DNA of 64,000 nucleotides from Notamacropus eugenii (GCF_028372415.1 NC_092872.1:279995206-280059205); one strand, 5' to 3'. Positions 47,881-60,994 are shown, counted from the first letter of the stretch. Made by a program: numbers and translations. Notes: generated from the letters alone by a model not told the origin.

Positions 47881-48557
47881 AGTTTCAATTCCAATATTAA
47901 TAAATTTTTCTGAGCCAAAGGCCTTGTCTTCCCTTCAGGAAAAACCAGGTCAGGAGAAGGATTTGGAAGCCAACTGGAGCATAGGAAATGGTTAGAAACC
48001 TCATTTTCTGAGAGGATCTCTATGGCATCCTGGCCACAGAAGGGCCTGACAATGAAATTCAAGGCACTGAATGGTGGGTAGCCACCCAAAGTGTAGGGTG
48101 TGCTGATTCTCCAGGTGCTCCTGGTGTCTCTTGGTAAAAGTGGCTGACAAGTCTTTTCTGTTGACAATGATTGGCCCTTGCCCATGGCTCTTTGGGAGCC
48201 TGCTTAATATTTCTGTGATCACCTACAAGGTTGGGAGACCTGTGGCCTAAAAGTCACATATGACCTTCTAGGTTCTTAATTGTGCCCTTTTGACAAAAGT
48301 CAATTTTTTATTGTAAAAATGAAGCAAAGAGAACCCACAACATCCTTCTGAAGTTGAGTCCAGAAACACATACATCAGCAAAACTCTTAAACAAATTATC
48401 AGCCTTTCCCCCTGATGCCTGGATATAAATCTATCTCTTAGCTCCTGTATTCTGTATCCTTTCTTGGAAATTCAAAGTCTACAGGTTCAAGTAGGGATTT
48501 TTCAAGGTCTACATGGTACAAATTTCATTACTAGTGTTCACCACGTTTCCCTTTCAG

Positions 48558-48756
48558 CTCAGCGGCCTGTCGTATTTTTGCAGCATGGTTTGTTGACAGC
48601 ATCTATAAACTGGGTGTCTAACCTTTCCAGCAACAGCCTGGGCTTCATTCTAACAGATGCAGGTTTTGATGTGTGGATAAGAAACAACAAGGGGAGTACC
48701 TATTCTCTGAAACATGCCTTTTTGTCAACAAATTCCAAACAATACTGGGCTTTCAG
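48558..48756 (+). pseudogene. Lipase copy C exon e3
   Basis: 199 bp, acceptor tttccctttcag, donor gtaggg. Open: [56 protein letters not shown]. The oxyanion-region HGLL is kept. Confidence 0.92.
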
Positions 48757-49100
48757 GTAGGGAAAACTCAGATGTAGCCTTTGAGCTATCTGTCAAACAA
48801 TAGCAAAAGATGAAATCTCATCTTTATTTAGTTTCACTCATTTATAATACTTTTAAAATTTTGCCTTGAAAAATCACACAATCCTGATGATGTTCTCTCC
48901 CAGTGTCTGCTTTTCTGTGATACCTTGGCTTTACTTCAATGAATATCTAGACCAGTGTCCTCAATCTCAAAGAGAAACAGATCCCTGTACAAGTTAACAT
49001 TATCTAGGTTTCATTGCATTTTATTTATTTATTTTTATTGAATTTATCTATTTTCCCAATGACATTTTAATCTAGTTCTGACCACTGTGGAGAGTTTTTT

Positions 49101-49911
49101 AAAATTAATTTATTTAACTTTTAACATTCATTTCCACAAAATTTTGGGTTCCAAATTTTCTCCCCATTTCTCCCCTCTGCCCACCCCAAAACACCAAGCA
49201 TTCTAATTGCCACTATCACCAATCTGCCCTCTCTTCTAACATCCCTCCCTTCCCTTATCCCCATCTTCTCTTTTGTCCTGTAGGGCAAGATAACTTTCTA
49301 TACCCCATTACCTGCATTTCTTGTTTCCTAGTAGCAAGAACAGTACTCAACAGTTGTTCCTAAAACTTTGAGTTCCAACTTCTCTTTATCCCTCCCTCCC
49401 CACCCATTCCCTTTGCGAAGGTAAGCAATTCAATATAAGCCATATCTGTGTAATTATGCAAATGACTTCCATGATAGTCGTGTTGTGTAAGACTAACTAT
49501 ATTTCCCTCCATCCCATCCTGCCCCCCATTTCTTCTATTCTCTCTTTTGATCCTGTCCCTCCCCAAGAGTGTTGACTTCAAATTGCTCCCTCCTCCCATT
49601 GCCCTCCCTTCCATCATCCCCCCCCACCCTTCTTATCCCCTTCTCCCCCACTTTCCTGTATTGTAAGATAGGTTTTCATACCAAAATGAGTGTGCATTTT
49701 ATTCCTTCCTTTAGTGGAATGTGATGAGAGTAAACTTCATGTTTTTCTCTCACCTCCCCACTTTTTCCCTCCACTGAAAAGTCTTTTGCTTGCCTCTTTT
49801 ATGAGAGATAATTTGTCCCATTCCATTTCTCCCTTTCTCCTCCCAATATATTTCTCTCTCATTGCTTAATTTCATTTTTTTAAGATATGATCCCATCCTA
49901 TGCAATTCACT

Positions 49912-49966
<55 letters not shown>

Positions 49967-51868
49967 AATCCCACCAGCTACCTAGATACTGAAAAGTTTC
50001 AAGAGTTACAAATATTGTCTTTCCATATAGGAATGTAAACAGTTCAACTTTAGTAAAGTCCCTTATGACTTCTCTTTGCTGTTTACCTTTTCATGTTTCT
50101 CTTCATTCTTGTGTTTGAAAGTCAAATTTTCTTTTCAGCTTTGGTCTTTTCATCAAGAATGCTTGAAAGTTCCCAATTTCATTGAAAGATCATTTCTTCC
50201 CCTGAAGTATTATACTCAGTTTTGCTGGGTAGGTGATTCTTGGTTTTAGTCCTAGTTCCTTTGACTTCTGGAATAGCCTATTCCATGCCCTTTGACCCCT
50301 TAATGTAGAAGCTGCTAGATCTTGTGTTATCTTGATTGTATTTCCACAATACTTGAATTGTTTCTTTCTAGCTGCTTGCAATATTTTCTCCTTGACCAGG
50401 GAAATCTGGAATTTGGCCACAATGTTCCTAAGAGTTTCTCTTTTTGGATCTCTTTCAGGCGGTGATCAGTGGATTCCTTGAATATTTATTTTGCCCTCTG
50501 GTTCTAGAATATCAGGGCAGTTTTCCTTGATAGATGATGTCTAGGCTCTTTTTTTGATCATGGCTTTCAGGTAGTTCCATAATTTTTAAATTGTCTCTCC
50601 TGGATCTATTTTCCAGGTCAGTTGTTTTTCCAATGAGATATTTCACATGATCTTCCATTTTTTCATTCTTTTGATTTTATTTTGTGATTTCTTGGTTTCT
50701 CATAAAGTCATTAGCCTCCATCTGTTCCATTCTAATTTTGAAAGAACTATTTTCTTCAGTGAGCTTTTGGACCTCCTTTTCCATTTGGCTAATTCTGCTT
50801 TTTAAATCATTCTTCTCCTCATTGGCTTTTTGAATCTCTTTTGCCAATTGAATTAGCCTATTTTTCAAGGTGTTATTTTCTTCAGCATTTTTTTGGGTCT
50901 CCTTTAGCAAGGTGTTGACCTGCTATTCATGCTTTTCTTACATCTCTCTCATTTCTTTTCCCAGTTTTTCCTCCACCTCTCTAACTTGATTTTCAAAATC
51001 CTTTGTGAGCTCTTCCATGGCCTGAGCCCATTGAATATTTATTTTGGATGTTTGGGATATAGAAGCCTTGAATTCTACGTCTTTCCTTGATGGTAAGCAT
51101 TGTTCTTCCTCATCAGAAAGATGAGAGGAGATATCTGTTCACCAAGAAAGTAACCTTCTATGGTCTTATTTTTTTCCCCCTTTTCTGGGCATTTTCCCAG
51201 CTAGTGACTTGACTTCCGAGTGTCCTCTCCACACCCATCTTGCCTCCAGTTCTGCCTAGCTGGTTCTTGGGGGCTGAGATTCAAATACTGCTTCCCAGCT
51301 TCAGGGCTTTTGGTGGGGGCAGGGCTGCTATTCAGTGTGAGATTACTTTCAGGTGCTGGGGTGGGGGCAGGGCCACCACAAGGGTCTCAGTTCCCTCAGG
51401 GGGTTTATGGGGAGACCTTCAACAATGGATCCAGGCTCCTGCCTGCTTTGGGAGCCCCTGTCTGCTGCTGCCTCCACTGCTGCCGCCCAAGGGAGCCTGA
51501 GTTATGGGGGCACCCCACTCCCCTCTTGGCCAGCCAAAGAGACTCTCTCACTGACTTTTGGCACCTGTGGGTGGAGGGACCTACGCTGCTGCTGGACATT
51601 CTGTCCCTGAAGCCTGCTCGGATCTGCTCCTCTTGGTGCCAGGGTGGCCAAAGCAGGGCTGGGCTCCTCTCAGGGTCCGGGGCACGACGGACCTTTGGTG
51701 TTGGTTTTTCAAGTCTCTCTGGAACAGAAATCTCCTCCACTGTGTTGTTCTGTGGCTTCTGCTGCTCCAGAATTTGTTGGGAGTTCTTCTTTACAGGTAT
51801 TTTATGGGCTGTGGGTTCCTAGCTAGCATGTGTGTATCTTTCTACTCTGCCATCTTGGCTTCTCCCCC
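49101..51868 (-). mobile_element. HAL1 (half-L1) element, full length, minus strand
   Basis: 2.77 kb. The 5' end at the right is, in complement, gggggagaagccaagatggc. Then a GC-rich 5' region (51200-51868), ORF1 pieces (50910-50677 with heptads LAKEIQKANEEKNDLKSRIS; 50420-50190 with KEKILQAARKKQFKYCGNTI and RAWNRLFQKSKELGLKPRI), and a 3' UTR with a GT microsatellite, ending in attaatttatttaac. No ORF2 at all. Target-site duplication gtggagagtttttt (49087-49100) against ctggggagtttttt (51869-51882). The copy B intron lacks it. Confidence 0.87.
49919..49956. repeat. (GT)n microsatellite
   Basis: About 19 GT units in the HAL1 3' UTR, at the position where other HAL1 copies carry AT or TATA runs. 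Confidence 0.95.
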
Positions 51869-52051
51869 CTGGGGAGTTTTTTCTAGCATAAGTCTGATAC
51901 ATCTATTAGACCACTAGAGACAAATGTTTTTGTATAACAAGAATTTCATTCTCTACTCACACAAAACGAGGAAGAGATGTGGTTAGGAATATGTTGACAT
52001 CATAGCCCTGAAGTAGATCTGACTTTGTTGCTGCTGTTTGTCTTTTGGCAG

Positions 52052-52158
52052 TGTTGATGAATTGGCTCAATATGAGCTTCCAACCTCAATTGACTACATT
52101 TTGAAAAAAACTGGGCAGAAGATGTATTATGTGGGACATTCTCAGGGTACCCCTTCTG
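52052..52158 (+). pseudogene. Lipase copy C exon e4 (nucleophile exon, intact)
   Basis: 107 bp, acceptor gtcttttggcag, donor gtaggg. Open: [37 protein letters not shown]. The serine of GHSQG is the catalytic nucleophile. Confidence 0.93.
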
Positions 52159-52624
52159 GTAGGGTCATACTGACTTGGGTCTGAGAACTTCTACCTTGTC
52201 TCCCTCCTTCTTGACGTCCAAGCTTTTTTGTGGCATGAATGCATACCACATCTGTAACTGGGTTCTGGCTGTGAGTCTGGAGAAGGGAAGATGGAGGAAG
52301 ATGGACATTGTAGGCAATAAGAGGAGGGACATGTCACACTCACTATCTACAGGTTTCTGGAGGATTTGTGTGCAAGAGGAAAGAATCATTCAGCTTGACT
52401 TCAGAGGGTAGAAGAAAGAGCGAAGTCTAGAAAGTGTAAAAAAATAAGATTTGAGTGAGTTAGGAAAATTCCTTAACCAAGGCGCCTTTCTGCAGGGAGA
52501 ATAGACTGTTGCAGGAGGTAGCAAGTTCCCCTACACCACAGACCTTAAAGTGAAAGATAGATGACCAATTGTCAGGGCTCCCATTTGTGTTTTCTGGGGT
52601 TGAGTAAAACAAGTCTAATCCCTT

Positions 52625-53880
52625 TTCTAGGGTACCTAGGTGGCACAGTGGATAGAGTGCACTGCATTGAGTCAGGAAGACATTTTCATGAGTTCAAATC
52701 TGGCCTGGCACTTTGACCCTGGGCAAATTATAACCTACTCCAATATCATTTTCCAAGAAAACTTCAAATGAGGGCAGAATAAGTCAACCGTGATTGAAAA
52801 ATACCTGAACAACAATCCCCTTTCTATATAAAAAACATTCTTGTACTTGAAGACTTCCATCACGTCTCCTTTAAATTTTTTCCAGGCTAATTGCCTCCTG
52901 CCAATTTTTATGAGGGATCCTCAAAAAGTCCTTTACCATCCTGGTCACCATCCAGTGGGTGCTCTTCAGGTTATGCATTCTCTTCCCATGATGCGTTATC
53001 TCAAATGAAGATATGACACCAGATGTAGTCTGACAAGGGCAAAGAATCATCCCTAGTGTCTGATTCCAAGACTCTCAATGCAATCTAAGTCTACATTATC
53101 ATCGTTGTTGTTAGCTTTTGTTGCTTTCCTGGTGACCATGATAAACTGTTGCTTCCTAGTGAGTTTTTATTCCAGTTCAGTTCTCAGATATTTTTTAAAT
53201 ATTGAGTTACACATCACTTACATCATACTTATGGACCTTTATTTTTTGAGCCAAAGTTGCCAGTTGCTAATTTCCATGGCTTTTTCTCAATCCTTCTCCT
53301 TGATTTCTTTTGAGTTTTTTCCCACTCTCTTCTTTTTGTTCTCTCCTCCTAGCTTTCTCACTCCTTTACTTCATATGCTGGATCTTCATCCACATCAAAG
53401 CCCCTAAATATGGATGTTCCTTAAAACTCCCTAGGTTCTCTTTCCTCCCTTCTCTCTCATTAAATGATTTCATCAGCTGCCATGGACTAAGATATGTCTC
53501 TCTAGCCTTTGTCTTTCTCCTGAGTGCAAGTCTAATATCACTAAGCTCAATGGATTGTTCATTCTGGTTTCCTATAGACATCTCAAAGTCAATGTGTTCA
53601 AAGTGGAGCACCTTGTCTTTTGCCCTAGATCAACCCCTCTTCTGAGCCTCCCTATTTATGTCAAGGATGCCAGCAACATTTCAGTCTTCCAAGACCACAG
53701 AAATTTTATTGTCATCTTTTGCTCATCATGGTCCCTTAATTCATATATCCAACCAATTTTCAACTCCTCTTGCTTCTAACTTCACAACATTTCTCCTATA
53801 AATGCCTTTCTCTGGAGTGGACAAGTCAACACCTTAATTAAGTCTCTTATCAATTCTTGCCTAGACTATTGTAATAAAAT
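52625..53880. repeat. SINE and old LINE relic shared with unit B
   Basis: 52625-52815 is a + strand marsupial SINE (aggtggcacagtggatagag, gagtcaggaagacattttca). 52840-53880 matches 16030-16760 and then shows L2-like text (cctatagacatctcaaagtc, aattcttgcctagactattg). No gene. Confidence 0.6.
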
Positions 53881-54451
53881 TTAGATCATTAGGTTGAGTC
53901 ATTAGAATAATATCAGTAATAGCATTGATTTCAATTGAGAAGAGAATGAATTTCCTGAGAGTCAGACATAACTAAAAGAACTCAATAATACCTTCTGGAC
54001 TCTAGGTCCAGCACTCTATCCACTGTACCACCTATATGCCTCCACTTCTCTTCACCAAATATTTTGCATTTAAAATACCCCAAGGTTACTTTAAAAAAAA
54101 ACTTAATTTATGCTCTTTAGATCGAGTTAACCAAATTGAGCAGACCTTTGTTTATGTAGACACAAACTAAGATCCAATGAGTTGATGTGCTTAGTGAAAA
54201 ACTTGCTGCTCATTTCCCAGATGGTGGTTCAGGGTGGGTGAGACTAGATGACCTGTGGTCCAACTTGGAGATTCTTGAATTCTGTGATTCTTCCACTGAA
54301 CAGGGTCAGTTGCTATAATTTCTAGGATTGCTGTCCAAGGTGTTAAATACTCCCTCATAGTTTCTGTTCACAGACTCATGGGATCCTTGGTCATAATTAG
54401 AGGGTAATAAGGAGGTCACCTAGTCTAAACAAGTATCCTGTTGTCTTTCAG

Positions 54452-54595
54452 GTTTTTTAGCATTCTCCACCTTATCCAAGCTAGCTCAGGAAGTCAAAGC
54501 TTTTTTTGCCTTAGCTCCAATCTTTTATGTTCAGCATATTAAAAGCCTCCCATTGCTACCACTTTTTCATCTGCCCAGGCCATTGTTAAGGTTAC
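54452..54595 (+). pseudogene. Lipase copy C exon e5
   Basis: 144 bp, acceptor gttgtctttcag. The donor was chosen as gtaatt at 54596 because this keeps phase with e6 and matches B's donor; gttacg at 54591 is the alternative. Open: GFLAFSTLSKLAQEVKAFFA, LAPIFYVQHIKSLPLLPLFH. Confidence 0.87.
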
Positions 54596-54904
54596 GTAAT
54601 TTTTTCAGCAAACTATAAGTGAACAGAAGATCTTTGGAGAGGTAGAGTATGAGCAGTGGTGATATCTGTGTGACTTCGAGAATGACTGAACCCAAAAAAT
54701 CTCTATAGGAAGCCCATTTATGTAGAAATGGGGAAAAAGGCATTTCTTTTCTCGTAAGAATCCAGTTCAATTCTACTGTCTCAAAATGAAAAAAAAAATC
54801 TCAAAGTCAAAAGGAAATTTAAGGTTAAATATATGATTCATGTCTTTATACAGACTCTGAGGCTCAGTACTCATATAAATTTGGACAAGTCACTCTACTG
54901 TAGA

Positions 54905-55255
54905 ATAAGAGGGTTGGAGGGTACTAATGACTTGGGAATACCAGGGCTGACTGGATCTTCCCAGATGAGATTTCCGAATGATGTATCTGCTTGGGGGCAT
55001 GATGAAAAACCGGAGAAGTCCAAAGTGGGTGTTGTTGCTGTTGAGTTGTTTCAGTTATGTCAGACTCTACCTGATTTCTTTTGGGGATTGCTTGCTATTT
55101 TTTTCTCCAGTTCATTTTACAGATGAGGAAATAAAGGCAGACAGGGTTAAGTGACTTGCCCAGGGTTAAATAGCTAGTAAGTGTCTGAGACTGGATTTGA
55201 ACTCAGATTTTCCTGACTCCAAGCCTGGCATTCTATCCATTGTACCACCTAACTC
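54905..55255 (-). repeat. Marsupial SINE, minus strand
   Basis: 55025-55255: ttgttgctgttgagttgttt, ttttacagatgaggaaataa, gttaagtgacttgcccaggg, gtctgagactggatttgaac, attctatccattgtaccacc. Orthologous to 19165-19425. Confidence 0.83.
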
Positions 55256-55484
55256 CAGCCCAAAATGAATGTAGCCCATAGGAAATGAGTTGTCCAAATG
55301 ATACTGAAATGTTGAAAAGTCTGGAGATCATGTCGTGAGCAGGACTTAAAGGAATCAAATTTTATGTCTTGAAAAAGAGAAGAATCAGGGTGAGGGGGAG
55401 CATAGTGACTGTCATTTGGAAGGAAGATTAGATTGATTTTTCTTGGCACCACAAGGCAAAAGTTGAATTGATAGTTGGAGCAGC

Positions 55485-56055
55485 ATGGTGTAATAGAGAG
55501 AGATAATAGCTAGTGAAGTATAATAATAATACCTAGCATTTATATCATGCCGTAAGTTTTGCAAAGCACTATGTATATATATATATACACATCTATATCT
55601 ATATCTATATATAGATCCTCATAACAGTCCCAGGAGGTAGGTGATATCATTATTTCCAGTTTGCACATGAGGAAACTGAGGCTAAGAAAACCTAAAGACT
55701 GGTTAGGCCAGAGGTTAATCCAGAGGTTAAAGACTGGCCCAGGTTCACACAGCTAGTAAAAATCTGAGGCAGGGGCCAAAGTTGGGCCTTTCTGATTCCA
55801 ACTCCAACATTCCATTCTCTGAACCACCAAGGTACCATATAGATGGATGTATTTGAAGTTAGGAAGGCTTGGGTTCAAATTCTGCTTGAGACACTTATCA
55901 GCTGTGTGACACTGGGTCACTTAACTGTTTTTATCTTCCTCAGTTTCTTCATCTGTAAAATGTGGGAAATAATGGCACTGATCTCTCAGGGCTGTTGAGA
56001 GGATCAAATGAGATCATATTTGTAAAGAGTACTTACCATAATTCCTGACACAGAG
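55485..56055. repeat. Two SINEs in opposite orientation (unit C)
   Basis: Counterparts of 19690-20270: a minus-strand one (aatacctagcatttatatca, gtttgcacatgaggaaactg) and a + strand one (tcagctgtgtgacactgggt, tcatctgtaaaatgtgggaa). A TATA microsatellite lies at 55573-55612. Confidence 0.75.
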
Positions 56056-56383
56056 AAGGTGCTTGCTTAAGGCTTATTCTTTTATTGGTGTCCTCCATGC
56101 TGAAAGCCTTCAGGCCAGGGCTGGATGGCCACTTTGGAAGGACATTGTCCAGGGCTTTTTAACCCCTTTCAGTTCCCACCCAACTCTATGATTCTGTTTC
56201 TTGGATCTCATGGGCCATAATACTCAGGGTCATCTATATTATTTTTCTTACCAATGTAAGCAAGAATGGTAGTAGCAGGCATGGTGTATCTTATGGTAGT
56301 GGGACTGGGGAGCTGCTGTTTGCTGCATTGGAGTATCCCCATTACAGCGGCTGCCATATTTGGATCTGTTTGCTTGTTCTCAG

Positions 56384-56531
56384 AGGTTTTACTGGGTGAC
56401 AAGGACTTTCTGCCTGAGACTGCCCTCAACAAGTTTCTGGCCATTAATGCATGCAACAATAAAATAATTGATGTCATCTGTGGCAAGTTATCTTTGCTTT
56501 GTATGGATTTGATCCAGAAAACTTAAACATG
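56384..56531 (+). pseudogene. Lipase copy C exon e6 (frameshifted)
   Basis: 148 bp, one base shorter than the 149 expected from B. Reads VLLGDKDFLPETALNKFLAI, NACNNKIIDVICGK; then the frame is lost after about 56486, and resumes in another frame as YGFDPENLNM before the donor gtatga. Acceptor ttgttctcag. Confidence 0.9.
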
Positions 56532-56779
56532 GTATGAGTGTTTCTTTTTCCTTTTCTTAGCTATTAGTGGCCTGTCATACTTAACATGAAAGTGATGCTA
56601 AGCTATTTGGTTTTTCTCTTCAAAACCGTAATCAATCACAGACCTCTAAAATCACTTTATCTGTAGACCACAGGTACCTCCAGAAACTTTTCTTCACTAA
56701 ATGGCTAAACCTGGAGTGGTGCACAAGACTTTCTTCTCAGTCATGAACCCTCTTATTCTATGCCTTATCTCTTCAAAGA

Positions 56780-57030
56780 CCAAGTAATAACAGCCAGCAA
56801 TGTACAGAGTGCTTTGAGCTTTGGAGTGTATCTTACACATATTATCTCATTTAATTTTTGCAATTTACCACGTGAGACAAGTGCTATTACTACCCCCATT
56901 TTAAAGATGTAGACGCTGAGATGGAGAGGGATTAAGTGTCTTACCTAGGACCAGATAGCTAGTAATTGTCTGTGGTAGAAATTGAACCTAGGTCTTCCTG
57001 ACTTCAAAGGTGACACTCTAGAATAGCACC
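56780..57030 (-). repeat. MIR/CORE-type SINE, minus strand, unit C only
   Basis: acacatattatctcatttaa, cccccattttaaagatgtag, ggaccagatagctagtaatt, aacctaggtcttcctgactt. The equivalent interval of unit B (near 21010) is shortened. 57040-58960 is otherwise intron similar to 21040-22530. Confidence 0.7.
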
Positions 57031-59017
57031 TAGTGTTTGGAAGAGTATTGGTGGTATACATGAACTTATTGAACAGTTCCTGTTTGTGGGCACCTATTTT
57101 GATTCTATTAATATAGTTTCTCGGTCATTTCTCTTGCACATGGAGCCTCCAGAAAAGATAGTACAGGTTCAAAGTGCTAGCTCATGAGCCCCCACAATAG
57201 GTGTATTTTAACTAGCCATCCAGAGGACCTATTTGTTCAAACAAAAGGCTTTTAACTATAAACAGTGTAACAAGTATAGTGAAAAGATAAGATTCTCTAG
57301 ATGCACACTCTGTTACAGTTTATCCAATCGCCAGTAGTTAGGGCAGATAGGAAAAAAAGTAACTTGTGAGCCACATGGAAAATACATATATAAGGAATAA
57401 ATATATGTGAAAAAGCACATGCCAAGAATCCATATGACCAGAGTGCAAGAGCAGGGATATACACATAGAGCATGTATATGTCCAATAACCTGTAAGACTA
57501 TGATAACTCATGCCTCTGATGCTGTAAGGCCACTGACATCCTCTACTTATGTCATCCCTCTGTCCTTTTTTTCTGCTTGATGTGCCATCTCAACTCTATG
57601 TAGAGCATCATGTTTTCTTTTCCAGGGAATTTTTTTGCAAATCTCAAGTCCACTGAGTTTCTCCCTCTTACCATCCTTTGGGCTTCATGTGTTCCACCTC
57701 CTGCCCATGCTGGCTTCCATCTTCTAGGATGCAATGACCATCTTCCAAACTATAAGCAACCACACACAGTTAAGGAGGAGCCAAATGAAAATCAGTCACA
57801 CTACCCTCAATCTAAATATTCTTTTTGTTAATTCTCTGGTGTCTGTGGCTGAATTTAAATCCCTTGTCCTCGGTCATTAATCCTTGTAAGTCTAAATTCT
57901 TATGAGAATCCTGAGCTCCCCAAAACCCATTTCCTAGGTTTCCATGGAAGAAACCCCATAGATCAATGTGGAGAATGCACTTCAAGAAGCACTTCTTGGC
58001 CATGATCCTTCTCGCTTGGGATGCAAATGATTCTGAGTGAGAAGAAAAGATAAGTAGAAGCCAAGGCGAAGTCAATGCTCTCCACCTCCCTGGCCTGCCT
58101 CCAAGCATTCTGAATAGGAGGCAGTAGCAGAAACCCAAACCCAAAGGAAACAATACTTGGGTTTTGATATTATATTTTGGCTAATGGAAAACTTCCCTGT
58201 ATTTACTTCCCTATACTTTGAAATGAAATTACAAAGGACTACTAGCAGATGTTTCTGCTAAGAGCCCCTCCTGCCTACCAATGCTCATTCTAAAGGTGGA
58301 GATGGAGAAATTGTATTTTCAGATAAAGGGAAGAGATATCTGGAGGAAGAATAATTCACGACTAAATGGAATTTGAACATTGGCTAGGTGAAATTTTGAC
58401 TTCAGGTCTAGAATGACCTGTGAGTTTCCTTCTGTGTCACACTACCTCTTCAAGAGAAGGGATCTGATGAAATGTGTCTTTCAAGACATCTTCCATGATT
58501 CTTCTTCCTTTCCTTTTATTGTCTCCATATCCCACCTCTCATGTTTGTCAGAAATGGCCAATTGACTGTATTTTTTTCTAAACAGCATCTTATTTACTTG
58601 ATCTCTTTTGGCTTACACTGTGCTGTTTCAGCTGACATTGATGAGCTGTGTGACTGGACAAGTTGGTGCTTATCAGTGCTCTAGGAAACTCCTCAAGACT
58701 ATGTATTGTTGAGAAGGTGCCAACTTGAATTTGTAAAGAGTTTTCCTCATCCAGGAGATGCATAAGCCAATAAAAATCTGGGTCTTCTCCCTATATCCTA
58801 TCTTATATATGAAAGAGCATCTAGAGCTCTCACTATGCACAGAGAATCCCTCTTGGATTGGAACTGTGCTCAGGACTTGTTGAGGATCATCAAGCAAAAT
58901 TATTCCCCCTTTTTATGGATAGCTTTCAAATAATCTTGTTTGCTTTTTATGTGCAGATGGTTGACATTTTCTTGGAAGAGACCCTTTAAGACAGAGGCTC
59001 CTTAAGGGGCTGGGGCT

Positions 59018-60043
59018 ACCCAATTGATAAATGGTCAAAGGATATGAAGAGGCAGTTTTCAGAGGAAGAAATCAAAGCTATCTATAGTCATGAAAAAATG
59101 CTCTAAATCACTATTGATTAGAGAGATGAAAATCAAAACAACTCTGAGGTACCACATCACAACTATCAGATTGGCTAATATGACAAAACAGGAAGATAAT
59201 AAATGTTAGAGAAGATGAGGGAGAGTTGGAACATTAGGTCATTGTTGGTGGAACTGGGAACTGATCCAACCATTCTGGAAAGCAGTTTGGAACTATGCCC
59301 AAAGGGCTACAAAAATGTGCATCCCCTTTGACCCAGCAATATCGCTACTAGGACTGTATCACAGAGTGATCATAAAAATGGGAAAGGGTCCCACATGTAC
59401 AAAAATATTTATAGTAGCTCTCTTTGTGGTGCTCAAAAACTGGAAATGAAAGGAATGTCCATCAATTGGGGAATGGCTGAAAAAGTTGTGGTATATGAAT
59501 GTCATGGAATACTATTGTGCTATAAGAAATGATGAATAGGAAGACTTCAAAGAGGCCTGGAAAGACTTATATGAATTGATGCTGAGTGAAAGGAGAAGAA
59601 CCAGGAGAACTTTGTACACAGCAGCAACCACAGTGTACGAGTACTTTTCCTGATAGATTTAGACCTTCATAGAAATGCAAGGACCTAAAAAATTCCCAAT
59701 GAACTTTTGAGGCAAAATGCGTTCCACATCCAGAGAAAGAACTGTGGAATTGGATTACAAAATGAAGCAGACCATTTTCTTATGTATGTTTTGTTTTGTT
59801 TTGTTTTATGGTTTTTCCCATTCATTTTAATTCTTCTATTCAACAAGACTATGGTGAAATTGTGTTTAATAGGAATGTATGTGTAGAACCTATATAAGAT
59901 TGCAAGCTGCCTTGGGGTAGGAGTGGGGAGAGAGTGGGGAAAGAGGGAGAGGGAAGGAAAAAAATCTAAGATACATGCAGGTGATTATAGAACACTAAAA
60001 ACAAATAAAATTATTGTTTAAAAAATAAAATAAAAATAATAAC
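59018..60043 (+). mobile_element. 5'-truncated L1, + strand
   Basis: Starts in ORF2 (the region corresponding to MNRQFSEEEIKAIYSH), continues with the Cys-rich end (ttggtggaactgggaactga...ccattctgg) and [10 protein letters not shown]-type text, then a 3' UTR with a TTTTG run and an A-rich tail. Flanks cttaaggggctgggg (59001-59015) and aactaaaagggggactgggg (60041-60060) are an imperfect target duplication. Absent at 22530 in B and 250 in A. Several stops. Confidence 0.88.
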
Positions 60044-60994
60044 TAAAAGGGGGACTGGGGATAGATTCCAGGGAATCAATGTATTTGGGTGGGAAAAAAA
60101 CTATATCTTTATTTTTCCTAACTTTTGGTTTCCTTATAATTCATAGATTTTATTATATGTATTAAAAGCACATTTCTGAGGAGGGAATGCTTGGTTTCAC
60201 TAGACTTCCCAAGGGGCCTGCGATGCAAACAAAATAAAACAAAAAACCTTTAAGATCTGCTGTTTTAAGTCAATGTTTTATTCTCTCACATGAAAAGCTT
60301 TTTTAATATGCAACAAACTAAAACAATGAAATCTAGTTTTCTCTACATATTTTAATTGATTTTATGTAGAGATGATATCTACTATTGAATTTCACTTGTA
60401 AAAGCCAATCTGTTTGCTTCTACTGCTCTCATTAAGTGAGGATACTATTTGCTAAGATTTTTGTATATATGTGAAAGCAGGGATATGTGTTGGGCATAAT
60501 TGGTAATTTCTTGACTGCTTTTTTTGTAATGTGTTTTGTAATTTTTTCCATGCATTTAATATATTCCTATTATCCAAATCCCTTAAGGGCTGATTCCTTA
60601 GTGAGTCAAAACTCCTTATTTCCTTCAGACACTTTGCCCTGTGTACCAGAAGAGAACCTTCTGGTTTGTGTCCTTTTTCTCATACTTTTTTTTCTTCAGG
60701 GCCATTTCTTCTTGCACATGAAACATTTTTCTTGGTTTCATGGATTACTATGACCATAGAATTCATGACCAAATGGCCAGTCAAATTGTGGTGAGCCTCT
60801 CTAGGCTTAGTCAGGCTGGTCCTCAGAGACAAATCCAGCTTTTTGCCAGGACTGGTCTAGAGACCTTTCCAGAATGCCAGAATCTGCCCAACATTGAGCT
60901 CTACTGATGAGCCTTCAAGACCCCAAGATCATGCTGTCATGAACCATCAGAGCAGACTTTGTACAGAAAACAAGTTATTGTTTTTCCCTTCTAG

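Larger units (their letters stand above)
48953..51903. mobile_element. Old hAT-type element, interrupted by a HAL1
   Basis: Left part 48953-49100 (cagtgtcctcaatctcaaag...gacattttaatctagttctg), right part about 51869-51903 (gagttttttctagcataagtctgatacatct). The orthologous uninterrupted copy is 13477-13629 in unit B. Confidence 0.65.

Noticed and set aside
51220-51822. 200-codon + strand open frame, the longest + strand frame apart from one across an L1
   Set aside because: It is antisense to the GC-rich 5' region of the HAL1 at 49101-51868. The sense reading of this region at 63650-64000 in another copy is non-coding, and the protein has no family resemblance.
54452-54595. Donor gttacg at 54591 for copy C exon e5
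   Set aside because: It would break phase with e6; gtaatt at 54596 keeps phase and matches the donor in copy B.
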